A stretch of 20,882 nt of DNA from a virus: positions 1-20,882 of the IMG/VR virus record IMGVR_UViG_3300032220_001290; one strand, given 5' to 3'. Shown here one piece after another: positions 10,976-17,738 of the stretch (position 1 is the first letter of the stretch; each line of letters begins with the position of its first letter). Below the pieces are notes generated by a model. That model worked only from the letters and a program-made list of their open reading frames with translations, searched no databases and had not been told where the DNA came from. The translations under genes were made by a program, and so were the position numbers.

Positions 10976-11224
10976 ATGAACATTAAAACAAAACAAGGAT
11001 TAGCATTATTAGATGCAATGTTAGCTGATAGTACTTACAGTAAACATTATGATGTATTTAGTAAGGTATTTAAAGGTGTAGATATAGATTCAATTAATCA
11101 TCTTATATCAACTGAAATTAACGGTGAAGAAGTAATAGATGAATACGATGAATTGCTTAGTGATAAACAATTTATAAAGCAATTAAATACAATTCAGAAT
11201 AATATTAATAATGTATTTAACTAG
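10976..11224 (+). CDS. Small helical hypothetical protein, 82 aa
   Basis: The protein is predicted mostly helical from its pattern (KQGLALLDAMLADSTYSKHY, DELLSDKQFIKQLNTIQNNI) and has no Cys, Trp or membrane segment. Transcribed from its own promoter; its TAG stop supplies the first G of the next GGCA box. Function unknown. Confidence 0.75.
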   Translation: MNIKTKQGLALLDAMLADSTYSKHYDVFSKVFKGVDIDSINHLISTEINGEEVIDEYDELLSDKQFIKQLNTIQNNINNVFN

Positions 11225-11247
11225 GCAGAACATAAATCATATATTCA
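11224..11247 (+). promoter_or_regulatory. Putative GGCA-class promoter
   Basis: GGCA at 11224-11227, starting in the upstream stop codon, a 12-base spacer, then TATATTCA at 11240-11247 and CGGTATAAAATTAAAA. The ATG at 11265 is 25 nt after the -10-like element. Exact match. Confidence 0.8.
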
Positions 11248-11264
11248 CGGTATAAAATTAAAAT

Positions 11265-11426
11265 ATGAGCAAATTAACATTTACAGACGGTCAAACATTC
11301 GATTTAAGTGGTCCACTACGTTTGGAAGAACGTTACGATGGATGGTATGTACTGGGAAATAACAGAATGATACCCGTGGCTAGTCAAGACGCAGGTAATA
11401 TATTGATAACACAATTAAACAATTAA
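11265..11426 (+). CDS. Short hypothetical protein, 53 aa
   Basis: ATG 11265 lies right behind the A-rich leader of an exact GGCA-class promoter, and the frame ends at TAA 11424-11426, three bases before the next ATG. The product (MSKLTFTDGQTFDLSGPLRL, then EERYDGWYVLGNNRMIP) looks like a small all-beta domain. Promoter placement and operon spacing make it a real gene despite its length. No family recognised. Confidence 0.75.
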   Translation: MSKLTFTDGQTFDLSGPLRLEERYDGWYVLGNNRMIPVASQDAGNILITQLNN

Positions 11427-11429
11427 AGT

Positions 11430-11636
11430 ATGAACGTAAACGATTTAATGAACATGAATGACATGTACTATGTAGGTAACATTATAGACATGGATGGTGA
11501 TGGGTGGGTAAGTAAAGCTGAAGCACAGTCAATATTAGATGAACTAATGGGTAGTGATGATAATTCAGGTGGATATGGTGATGAATCGCCAGCTGAATAC
11601 AAACGCATGTTAGCTACCGTGGGTGTTAAGATTTAA
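11430..11636 (+). CDS. Small protein with one EF-hand loop, 68 aa
   Basis: Residues 20-31 (DMDGDGWVSKAE) match the canonical 12-residue EF-hand calcium loop: Asp at 1, 3 and 5, Gly at 6, hydrophobic Val at 8 and Glu at 12. A helix before it (DMYYVGNII) and after it (AQSILDELMG) completes a helix-loop-helix. A single EF-hand would normally pair with a second copy by dimerising. Calcium or other divalent metal binding is likely; the partner and role are unknown. It is co-transcribed with the 53-aa gene (gap of 3 nt) and is the last gene before a non-coding gap. Confidence 0.75.
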   Translation: MNVNDLMNMNDMYYVGNIIDMDGDGWVSKAEAQSILDELMGSDDNSGGYGDESPAEYKRMLATVGVKI

Positions 11637-11729
11637 TGGGCATGGTGCCCGATGCCCGAGACTTTAAACTCTCGGGACGCCCGCGGTCGATAGCGATCCG
11701 ATAGCGTTTCGACGGCGGAGTGCTCCCAT
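11636..11729 (+). other. GC-rich, highly foldable element (possible structured RNA)
   Basis: ATGGG (11636-11640) could pair with CCCAT (11725-11729) to enclose several helices. These are GGGCA/TGCCC (11638-11650), the perfect 7-bp CCCGAGA/TCTCGGG (11655-11676), CCGC-G-GTCGA with TCGAC-G-GCGG (about 11681-11717), and GGAG/CTCC (11717-11726). Some helices exclude each other. The loop of the large helix repeats CGATAGCG twice. The block is much more GC-rich than the genome around it. Its identity is unknown. Confidence 0.45.
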
Positions 11730-11942
11730 GATAATCGCGGTACATCGACGGGGCGTTGTCGTGCACAAAAAAGCTATGGATATTCTCAACAGAAACACAA
11801 CCTTTACGCCCCGAGCGTATATATTTATATCCACGTTCCCATTTAATCCATTTCGCACCAACGTTATAAAACCGCAAAACTACCTCTTAAACAAATTTTT
11901 TATGTCGACAAAGTATATACAACCACCCATAACCATTTTTAT
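11637..11942 (+). other. 306-bp gap without a convincing gene
   Basis: Besides the foldable GC-rich block at its left end, the gap holds AT-rich sequence with no GGCA-class promoter and no protein-like reading frame. Frames of 65-83 codons exist on both strands but have unnatural composition. The next gene starts directly after ATTTTTAT at 11935-11942. It may be the decayed remains of a gene or an RNA locus. Confidence 0.6.
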
Positions 11943-12128
11943 ATGAATATAAAATACATTGAAGGATCGATGATGCTAACGAAAGAAGCATTCGAACAAT
12001 ATATTCAACAACAACGTAACACAGAAGCCACACAATATGGCTTGACGATGGAAGAATACCAACACGCTATAATGAGTGGAAGTGTTGTCCAGGCAAAATC
12101 CCCATCGGATATTCCACCTAAACAATAG
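11943..12128 (+). CDS. Small hypothetical protein, 52-61 aa
   Basis: ATG 11943 gives 61 residues; the internal MM at 11970/11973 gives 51-52 residues beginning MLTKEAFEQYIQ. The protein is Gln/Glu-rich and helical, with a Pro-rich end (SPSDIPPKQ). It ends 3 nt before the T5orf172 gene, so the two are probably co-transcribed. Function unknown. Confidence 0.65.
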   Translation: MNIKYIEGSMMLTKEAFEQYIQQQRNTEATQYGLTMEEYQHAIMSGSVVQAKSPSDIPPKQ

Positions 12129-12131
12129 GTT

Positions 12132-12620
12132 ATGAAACGTATTACACACGATGAGGCTAAGCAATATCTCCCGTTAGATAGTAAAGACATGCGCTACAAT
12201 ATGCGTCGTGCTATCGCTTACGCCCTTACCCCCATCCCTGATTCTCCAGGTTGGGAAGAAATCACATATTATGGCGCCTCCTGGATTGATCCAACTGATA
12301 CCCCACAGAACCCCCATTATATTTACATTCTCGTTAACCCATCTATTCCAGGTATATGTAAGATTGGCTTTACTACCACGACAGTATACGATAGAGTTAA
12401 GCAAATAAACTCAGCTACGGGCGTAATTACACCTTGGTATGCTGTATTCACATATAAGTGTCCAGATGGTCGTTCACTTGAACACGACATACACACACAT
12501 CTTGAAGATATCGGTGTGCGTGTTAATCCTAAGCGTGAAGGATTTCAAATATCATCTGATGATGCACGCGTTATTATTGAAAATATGGGTAACAAATACA
12601 AATCAAATGAAATCAATTAA
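12132..12620 (+). CDS. T5orf172-domain protein (GIY-YIG superfamily)
   Basis: The 162-residue protein has about 60 N-terminal residues of unknown fold, then a T5orf172-type domain at 63-140. This contains YIYILVNPSIPG (63-74), CKIGFTTTTVYDRVKQIN (76-93), SATG (94-97), Glu117 in LEHDIHTHL, and NPKREGF (132-138). This domain belongs to the GIY-YIG nuclease superfamily; Arg88 and Glu117 sit where the catalytic Arg and Glu are expected. Whether it cuts DNA (host, competitor or homing target) is untested in most members. It lies after the motif-rich gap and overlaps the next membrane-protein gene by 14 nt. Confidence 0.8.
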   Translation: MKRITHDEAKQYLPLDSKDMRYNMRRAIAYALTPIPDSPGWEEITYYGASWIDPTDTPQNPHYIYILVNPSIPGICKIGFTTTTVYDRVKQINSATGVITPWYAVFTYKCPDGRSLEHDIHTHLEDIGVRVNPKREGFQISSDDARVIIENMGNKYKSNEIN

Positions 12621-12801
12621 TATTTTAATGATTGTTGCTGCTTGGGTATTTGGTCATTTTTTAGTTTATAATACCCAATATTATTTGACTGAAATATATG
12701 CTTATAATATTCCTCTCATTATAGTGGTATTTGTAGCGGCGGTATATTTACATTCTTGTTTATTTAAATATATGACTTTTAAGATATTAGACCATATTTA
12801 G
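12607..12801 (+). CDS. Two-helix membrane protein, 64 aa
   Basis: ATG 12607 overlaps the upstream gene by 14 nt; longer forms starting within that gene are unlikely. Two hydrophobic helices are clear: ILMIVAAWVFGHFLVY (about 6-21) and IPLIIVVFVAAVYLHSCLF (about 35-53), with a short basic tail. The frame stops at TAG 12799-12801, but the same frame stays open beyond it into a third hydrophobic segment and the next gene. A holin-like or exclusion role is possible from shape alone. Confidence 0.7.
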   Translation: MKSINILMIVAAWVFGHFLVYNTQYYLTEIYAYNIPLIIVVFVAAVYLHSCLFKYMTFKILDHI

Positions 12802-12894
12802 TATATACGGATATTAGTAGTGGGTGGTGTATCAACAAAAACAGTAGTAGGACTATTTATTGCTCTATTATGTTATATATATTTATTGCAAACA

Positions 12895-13401
12895 ATGGCT
12901 ACATTTAAAATAAAACTCGAAGATAAAGCTGCTTTCCTTAATCGTATGGAAAAGGCGGGTGTTGAACTAAACACCGACCAAACAGTAGATAATAAGTTAG
13001 GGGGATATTTTGAAGTAACTATTGACGAACCGAAGCAGTTAGAAGCTGCTAATTTAATTATAAAACAATCTCCAAAAATTAATACTATAAAAGAAATGGA
13101 AAATAAGAAAAAAATGACTAAAGACGAATTAAAAGAAATGGTTCGTCAAGAATTACAAGCTGTATTAGCTGAAAAGAAAAAAGCAGCAGATGATAAAGAT
13201 AAATTAGATGAAGCTACTTTGGAAGAATCTCCAACAGCTGAAATTTTATCTATATTAGCTGGTGTTGCTGGTTTAGGTTTAGGTAGCGCTGCTATTTTGA
13301 AAGCTCAAGACATGTTAAAAGCTAAAAAACCAGAATTGTATAAAAAATTACAAGGTATTAGTGCTGCAATTAGTACTGCTGATCCTTCTAAGAATATCTA
13401 A
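12895..13401 (+). CDS. Hypothetical late-region protein with C-terminal hydrophobic helix, 168 aa
   Basis: I prefer ATG 12895 (MATFKIKLEDKAAF), after ATATTTATTGCAAACA. A GTG at 12820 in the same frame would add 25 hydrophobic residues (TVVGLFIALLCYIYLL). The protein starts with a small alpha/beta domain, has a charged helix (TKDELKEMVRQELQAVLAEK, 75-94), then a Gly/Ala-rich hydrophobic helix at 117-135 and a Lys-rich end. It may be a minor virion or membrane-associated protein. A strong terminator follows 25 nt after the stop. Confidence 0.65.
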   Translation: MATFKIKLEDKAAFLNRMEKAGVELNTDQTVDNKLGGYFEVTIDEPKQLEAANLIIKQSPKINTIKEMENKKKMTKDELKEMVRQELQAVLAEKKKAADDKDKLDEATLEESPTAEILSILAGVAGLGLGSAAILKAQDMLKAKKPELYKKLQGISAAISTADPSKNI

Positions 13402-13425
13402 TTCTAGATTTAAAATAAGAAATTT

Positions 13426-13456
13426 GGGCGTCTTGAAAAAGATGCCCTTTTTCTTT
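13426..13456 (+). terminator. Strong intrinsic terminator
   Basis: GGGCGTCTT (13426-13434) pairs with AAGATGCCC (13439-13447), 9 bp with one G-T pair and a stable GAAA loop, followed by TTTTTCTTT. It separates the upstream genes from the late module. Confidence 0.88.
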
Positions 13457-13493
13457 GGAGGTACAAAATATCTATCGTAACTTCCACCTACGC

Positions 13494-13517
13494 GGGTTGG
13501 GAAAAGGGGGAACGGGG
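13494..13517 (+). other. Canonical G-quadruplex motif on the + strand
   Basis: Four runs of G (GGG, GGG, GGGGG, GGGG) separated by TT, AAAA and AAC meet the standard G3+ N1-7 rule. The surrounding 60 bases are nearly all purine, and GGGTTGGGG at 13538-13546 adds two more runs. It lies in the gap between the strong terminator and the first late gene. Confidence 0.75.
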
Positions 13518-13584
13518 AGAATAGGAAAAACGCCGAAGGGTTGGGGAACGAAAAGAACCATATATTTATATATAAACATATACT

Positions 13585-13782
13585 ATGAAATACAAAAATA
13601 ACGTGTTAGAGAAATTAACACAAATCGAATCAGTAGTTACTAAAGTTCAATTCCAAATTAACAGAGGTGTTGATCAAGATACTATTTTAGAATCTATCGA
13701 AAATCTAAAAGAACAAATTGAAAAAACTCGTGAAATTGTTTCTTTAGAACAAGATGATTTTGCACAACAATTTGCTAGATAA
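13585..13782 (+). CDS. Small coiled-coil protein, 65 aa
   Basis: ATG 13585 follows the AT-rich stretch ATATTTATATATAAACATATACT. The protein is one long amphipathic helix pattern (VLEKLTQIESVVTKVQFQI, ILESIENLKEQIEKTREIV), so probably a coiled-coil dimer or trimer. It is followed after 2 nt by a membrane protein with a similar coiled region, suggesting the two may interact. Function unknown. Confidence 0.75.
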   Translation: MKYKNNVLEKLTQIESVVTKVQFQINRGVDQDTILESIENLKEQIEKTREIVSLEQDDFAQQFAR

Positions 13783-13784
13783 TT

Positions 13785-14057
13785 ATGTGGTTAACATTAT
13801 TAATTGTACATATTGTTGAATTAGCTATTATTGGTGGTTATCTATTGATTAGACGTAATACTGCACTTGAAAAAGCAGTTGTTGAACAACGTCAATTTAT
13901 TGATGCTATTGGTATTATAATTGCTAATTCTGATGCTAAATTAAAGGAATTAGATATTCAAGGTGCGTTTGAAGCAGATGATGAAGTAGGTACATTCTTT
14001 AATAATTTAAAGGATATCCAAAATATCATAAGTGACTTTAATAATTCTAGAAACTAG
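13785..14057 (+). CDS. N-terminally anchored membrane protein, 90 aa
   Basis: Residues 2-22 (WLTLLIVHIVELAIIGGYLL) form a membrane helix, followed by basic RR, then a soluble helical and acidic domain (AVVEQRQFIDAIGIIIANSD, FEADDEVGTFFNNLKD). The basic residues after the helix suggest the long C-terminal part is cytoplasmic. This general layout is seen in spanins and other envelope proteins, but orientation here argues against a spanin. Function unknown. Confidence 0.75.
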   Translation: MWLTLLIVHIVELAIIGGYLLIRRNTALEKAVVEQRQFIDAIGIIIANSDAKLKELDIQGAFEADDEVGTFFNNLKDIQNIISDFNNSRN

Positions 14058-14066
14058 TTTGGTTAT

Positions 14067-14109
14067 GTGATTTTCCTTCCATATATTGGGAGTAAAATTA
14101 GGAAATCAC
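14067..14109 (+). promoter_or_regulatory. Inverted repeat at the start of the sigma-factor gene
   Basis: GTGATTTTCC (14067-14076) can pair with GGAAATCAC (14101-14109), 9 bp with one bulged T, ending one base before ATG 14111. The loop contains TATATT and an A-rich stretch. If transcribed, the hairpin would bury the ribosome landing region; as DNA it could be an operator. Confidence 0.5.
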
Positions 14110-14110
14110 T

Positions 14111-14881
14111 ATGTCATATAACGATAATTACGATATATTTGCTGATGATGATACATTAGCACTTACTAAACGCGGTAAACCACGTAAACGTAAACCAAAA
14201 GAACCCCGTATCTATTTCACTCAAGATACTGAGGATGCTATTGTCGAGTACCTTATTACTGTTGATACAGCTGAGCGTAATCGCATTTACAATGAGCGTA
14301 TTGAATATGGCTTCTATAAATTAGCCGAGAATATTATTCATACGTTTAAATTCTACTACACCGATACTGATACTATTGAAGAACTCAAGCACGAGGTAAT
14401 TACTTTCTTGCTTGAGAAACTTCATCTATATAGACCTGAGAAGGGTAAGGCATTTAGTTACTTTGGTACTATTGCTAAACGTTATCTTATTGTTTATAAT
14501 GAAAATAACTACAAGAAACTTCAAGAAAAAGTTGATGTAGATGAAAGCGATGAAGAACAAATGTCATTATATGAAAATGATAAGAATATTGAAAATATGC
14601 TAGATGGGGATGGGTTTATGAACCAATATATTAAATACATAGACACCCATATATTTAGATTATTTCCTAAAAAACAAGACGCTCAAACAGCAGACGCTGT
14701 TGTTGAATTATTCCGCAAGCGTGAAACACTAGAAATATTTAATAAAAAGGCTTTATACATTTACATACGCGAAATAACAGACGTATCAACTCCTCAGATC
14801 ACTAAAATTATTAAAAAGCTTAAGGTCATATATGTTCATCTATATAATGAATATTATAAGTATGGACATATAAAGATTTAA
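14111..14881 (+). CDS. gp55: T4 gp55-like late-transcription sigma factor
   Basis: The 256-residue protein has a basic N-terminal tail (KRGKPRKRKPKEPR, 20-33). A sigma region-2-like core follows at about 58-130: a helix ERNRIYNERIEYGFYKLAEN, then DTIEELKHEVITFLLEKL, then RPEKGKAFSYFGTIAKRYL, where the FSYF/T-x-I pattern is typical of gp55 relatives. It would join host RNA polymerase core to transcribe structural genes; in T4, gp55 recognises a TATAAATA element with the sliding clamp and gp33. No clear TATAAATA is seen at the late genes here. An inverted repeat covers its start. Assignment to the gp55 group is moderately firm. Confidence 0.75.
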   Translation: MSYNDNYDIFADDDTLALTKRGKPRKRKPKEPRIYFTQDTEDAIVEYLITVDTAERNRIYNERIEYGFYKLAENIIHTFKFYYTDTDTIEELKHEVITFLLEKLHLYRPEKGKAFSYFGTIAKRYLIVYNENNYKKLQEKVDVDESDEEQMSLYENDKNIENMLDGDGFMNQYIKYIDTHIFRLFPKKQDAQTADAVVELFRKRETLEIFNKKALYIYIREITDVSTPQITKIIKKLKVIYVHLYNEYYKYGHIKI

Positions 14882-14909
14882 TTATTCATATTTATTGATA
14901 AACGCAATT

Positions 14910-15287
14910 ATGGCTAATTTTGACGACGTAACAGTATTCGGTAATACATCTTTATCGGATCTGTTTAAACAAATACACAAGAATAATAAAGATATTGATA
15001 AAAAGATTGAGGATTTTATTGATACTATGAAACCAATGGCAACAGCTAATGTGGGAAACGCCACAAATTTAATGCCTGTTGTTAAAGATTTAATTGATGT
15101 TAACGTAAAAAATAACGAACAATTGGTTAAAATGGCAGCTATAGCACAACGTGCTGCTACTACTAACTCAAATTCAGGAAATGAATTGATTGATATGAGT
15201 GAAATTGAAGCGTTATTAGCTGAACAAAAAGAGGTACAAGAAAAAGGACAAAAATTATTACAGCAAGCTACTCAATATCAAGCTTAA
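14910..15287 (+). CDS. Hypothetical helical protein of the late module, 125 aa
   Basis: ATG 14910 follows ATATTTATTGATAAACGCAA; an in-frame TTG at 14895 lies inside that AT-rich leader and is not preferred. The protein is helical and polar, with possible coiled coils at 14-40 and 93-122 (IEALLAEQKEVQEKGQKLLQ), and a middle rich in Ala and Asn. It abuts the spike gene directly (TAA then ATG), so it may be a tail or baseplate accessory protein or chaperone. Confidence 0.7.
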   Translation: MANFDDVTVFGNTSLSDLFKQIHKNNKDIDKKIEDFIDTMKPMATANVGNATNLMPVVKDLIDVNVKNNEQLVKMAAIAQRAATTNSNSGNELIDMSEIEALLAEQKEVQEKGQKLLQQATQYQA

Positions 15288-16460
15288 ATGAGAATAAGAA
15301 CTAACCTATCATCTGTTGTTGCCTCTGTTGGAAAAGGAAAAGCTACCCCACCTCAAAAAGCCCAAGTAGGTAGAGTTTATGGAGTTGTTACTACTGAAAA
15401 TACTCCTACAGCTGCTATGTTTAAAAAAGCAGGTGGATTTAATGGTATAGGTTCTGTATTTTATTTAGATTATAATCAAGCAAAAGATACTGCTGGTAAC
15501 ATAGGAGATGATTTTTTAGATAAATGTAAAATTGCTAAATCATTATCTTCCCAATTTCAATATTTTCCTATATTAGGAGAATTAGTTTATGTAGAAGATT
15601 TACCTGCTCCAACTTCACAAATTACTAATAATAATTCTCAAAAATATTATATTAGTGTAGTTAATTTATGGAATAATAATCAACAAAACAGCCAACCCGC
15701 ATCTGATCAATCAACTTTAGGTTTAACATTTGTTGAAAATCCAAATATTAAAACTTTATTATCATTTGAGGGTGATCATATTATTCAAGGTAGACAAGGT
15801 GCTGCTTTAAGATTTGGTTCTACTACTAAATTATTTTCTAATTTAAACGAATGGAGTGAAATAGGAAATGATGATAACCCAATAACAATATTATCAAATG
15901 GATTTAGTTATGAATTTGGAGAAAAATTTCATGTTGAGAAAATAAATAAAGACTTATCTACAATTTATCTTACATCAGCCCAAAAACTTCCCTTACAACC
16001 TGATAGAACAGGTAATATAAATCCACTTACTAACCCGATCGACCCATCAAAATATTCTAACGCTCAGATTATTATTAATAGTGATAGGATTACTTTAAAT
16101 TCTAAAAAAGATGAAGTAATGATATTTGCTAAAACAAATGTTGAAATAAGTACTAAAAATATTATTAATTTAAACGCTAACGAAAGGATTCATCTTAATG
16201 GAGGAACCATTTTTTTAGGTACTGTAAATAATCAATTACCGTCTGAACCATTAATTTTAGGTAATAAAACGTATGACTTATTACTTGACTTATTAGGTGG
16301 GTTATACGAATTTGGTACATCATTATCTACTGTTATTGGTAGTCCTGAAGGTGCGCCTGCTATAGACATTAATACTGCTGCCGAAGGATTATTAAATACT
16401 TTAGATAGAGCTACAGATAGATTAGAAGGTATTCTTTCACAACAAAACTTTACAGCTTAA
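15288..16460 (+). CDS. gp5: gp5-like baseplate central spike protein
   Basis: The 390-residue protein shows a beta-rich part with an OB-like segment (YFPILGELVYVEDLP, 92-106; YYISVVNLW, 120-128), a GDHIIQGRQGAALRFGS block (162-178) seen in T4-like spike proteins, and a repetitive beta-helix region at about 258-312 (IIINSDRITLNS, VEISTKNIINLN, IHLNGGTIFLG). EPLILGNKTYDLLLDLL (320-336) and a helical tail follow. No lysozyme domain is present, unlike T4 gp5, which fits a separate endolysin gene downstream. It would form the membrane-puncturing needle at the baseplate centre. Its stop overlaps the next start by one base. Confidence 0.75.
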   Translation: MRIRTNLSSVVASVGKGKATPPQKAQVGRVYGVVTTENTPTAAMFKKAGGFNGIGSVFYLDYNQAKDTAGNIGDDFLDKCKIAKSLSSQFQYFPILGELVYVEDLPAPTSQITNNNSQKYYISVVNLWNNNQQNSQPASDQSTLGLTFVENPNIKTLLSFEGDHIIQGRQGAALRFGSTTKLFSNLNEWSEIGNDDNPITILSNGFSYEFGEKFHVEKINKDLSTIYLTSAQKLPLQPDRTGNINPLTNPIDPSKYSNAQIIINSDRITLNSKKDEVMIFAKTNVEISTKNIINLNANERIHLNGGTIFLGTVNNQLPSEPLILGNKTYDLLLDLLGGLYEFGTSLSTVIGSPEGAPAIDINTAAEGLLNTLDRATDRLEGILSQQNFTA

Positions 16461-17725
16461 TGTCTAATAATTTAAGTATATCAACTGTAGTTTCCCCTGA
16501 TATTTTAAAAACAGTATCATCATCAGCTATTATTAAGACTTTTGGTGATCAATTAGTAAATAAGACTAAAGATAAAGTTATATCTGTTGTTGAAGGAAAA
16601 ATAGGTGAATTAAAAAAATTAATTGAAGAAACAATTACACAATCTATTCAAGCAGGAATAGATCATAATACTGAGTTAAAACGTTTAGAAGTAATTTTTA
16701 AAAACAAACAAATTACTGAAGAACAATATAATGCTGCTGTTGCAAAAGAAAATGAAGCTTACAAAGCTAAAATAGATAGTTTAAATGCTCAAAAAGCTAA
16801 ATTTCAAGAAGATTTAACTAAAATACTTTCTGACCCTTATAAAAAATTAAAAGCTGAAAGAGCAAAATTAAAGTTAAGAACTAAAAAACAAAAAACAAAA
16901 AATAAGGCTGACCGAACTAAAGCAAGAAGAGACTTAGCTAAAAAAATGGCTTTAAATGCTGCTAAAACTCTAGCTCCAATTATTGCTTTACAAATTGCAG
17001 GTAAACTTGCCTCTATTTTATCTCAAAGAGGTAAATTAGAAGTTTTAGTAGATCAAGTAAATACTTATATTGAACAAGCAAATACACCTGAAACTATTGT
17101 TATTGCTACTAATTTAAGAAATAATACTATTACTTTAATTAATAATAGCATAAGTAAATTATCATCATTACAAAAAACAATATCTCAAATTACAACGTAT
17201 ATTGCTATATTTAGTGCAATTGTAGCTGTATTATCTGCTATTCCTATCCCAACAGCTGTACCTCCAGGTATAGGTATTCCTATTAATTTAATTATTAAAA
17301 TTGTTAAGACACTTGAAAGAGCAAATAAACTAATTCTTGCTTTAAATGTAATATTAGCTATTTCTACCGTAGTATTAGAAAATGAAATTTCTAAATTAAA
17401 CGACCTAATTAGTAGAATAAATGATATAAATGCATTATTAGACGTTAAAACTAATATAAATCTTAACCAACAACAATTAACAGATTTAACATCTAGTATT
17501 TTTAACAATGTTGATCAGTTTGAAGAATATAAAGGATTTAAATTTAAAATTAAAGAAGAACAAAACAAAGCGTTTGTTGTTAAGGGAAATATACGTCGTT
17601 ATGCTGTAGCAGTTAATCGCGATGGTACAGAAGTATTAAAAAGTGAATTATCATTTACTTTAGACCCACAAGATTTAGTGGACCAACTAAAACTAGTTAT
17701 CGATCAACGAAATTTACAAGGATAA
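16460..17725 (+). CDS. Large helical structural protein with hydrophobic helices, 421 aa
   Basis: It lies between spike and gp25 genes and overlaps the spike stop by one base (TAATG). Residues 30-165 are a Lys-rich coiled-coil region. Hydrophobic stretches follow at about 166-184 (LNAAKTLAPIIALQIAGKL), 245-281 (including AIFSAIVAVLSAIPIPT and PPGIGIPINLIIKIV) and 290-306. After a further coiled coil comes a small C-terminal beta domain from about 352 (FEEYKGFKFKIKEEQ, VKGNIRRYAVAVNRDGTE). Tail proteins ejected into the host envelope, such as tape measures, often combine long helices with membrane-like segments. No family recognised; a baseplate or tail-lumen role is inferred from position. 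Confidence 0.7.
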   Translation: MSNNLSISTVVSPDILKTVSSSAIIKTFGDQLVNKTKDKVISVVEGKIGELKKLIEETITQSIQAGIDHNTELKRLEVIFKNKQITEEQYNAAVAKENEAYKAKIDSLNAQKAKFQEDLTKILSDPYKKLKAERAKLKLRTKKQKTKNKADRTKARRDLAKKMALNAAKTLAPIIALQIAGKLASILSQRGKLEVLVDQVNTYIEQANTPETIVIATNLRNNTITLINNSISKLSSLQKTISQITTYIAIFSAIVAVLSAIPIPTAVPPGIGIPINLIIKIVKTLERANKLILALNVILAISTVVLENEISKLNDLISRINDINALLDVKTNINLNQQQLTDLTSSIFNNVDQFEEYKGFKFKIKEEQNKAFVVKGNIRRYAVAVNRDGTEVLKSELSFTLDPQDLVDQLKLVIDQRNLQG

Positions 17726-17738
17726 AATATTTATAATT

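Noticed and set aside
11626-11877. Minus-strand open frame of 83 codons over the GC-rich gap
   Set aside because: The only minus-strand gene candidate in a one-strand region; the sequence is unlike a natural protein towards its end, and there is no leader or promoter of the kind used here.
11728-11946. Plus-strand open frame of 72 codons in the same gap
   Set aside because: Unnatural composition, no A-rich leader at its ATG, and it runs into the next gene's start.
12439-12606. Longer form of the two-helix membrane protein
   Set aside because: The extra 56 residues are an out-of-frame reading of the T5orf172 gene; ATG 12607 matches the usual short overlaps.
12799-12801. TAG reassigned to an amino acid, as in some crAss-like phages
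   Set aside because: TAG ends many clear genes here (for example at 1506, 9293, 10536, 10938 and 11224), so it is a normal stop.
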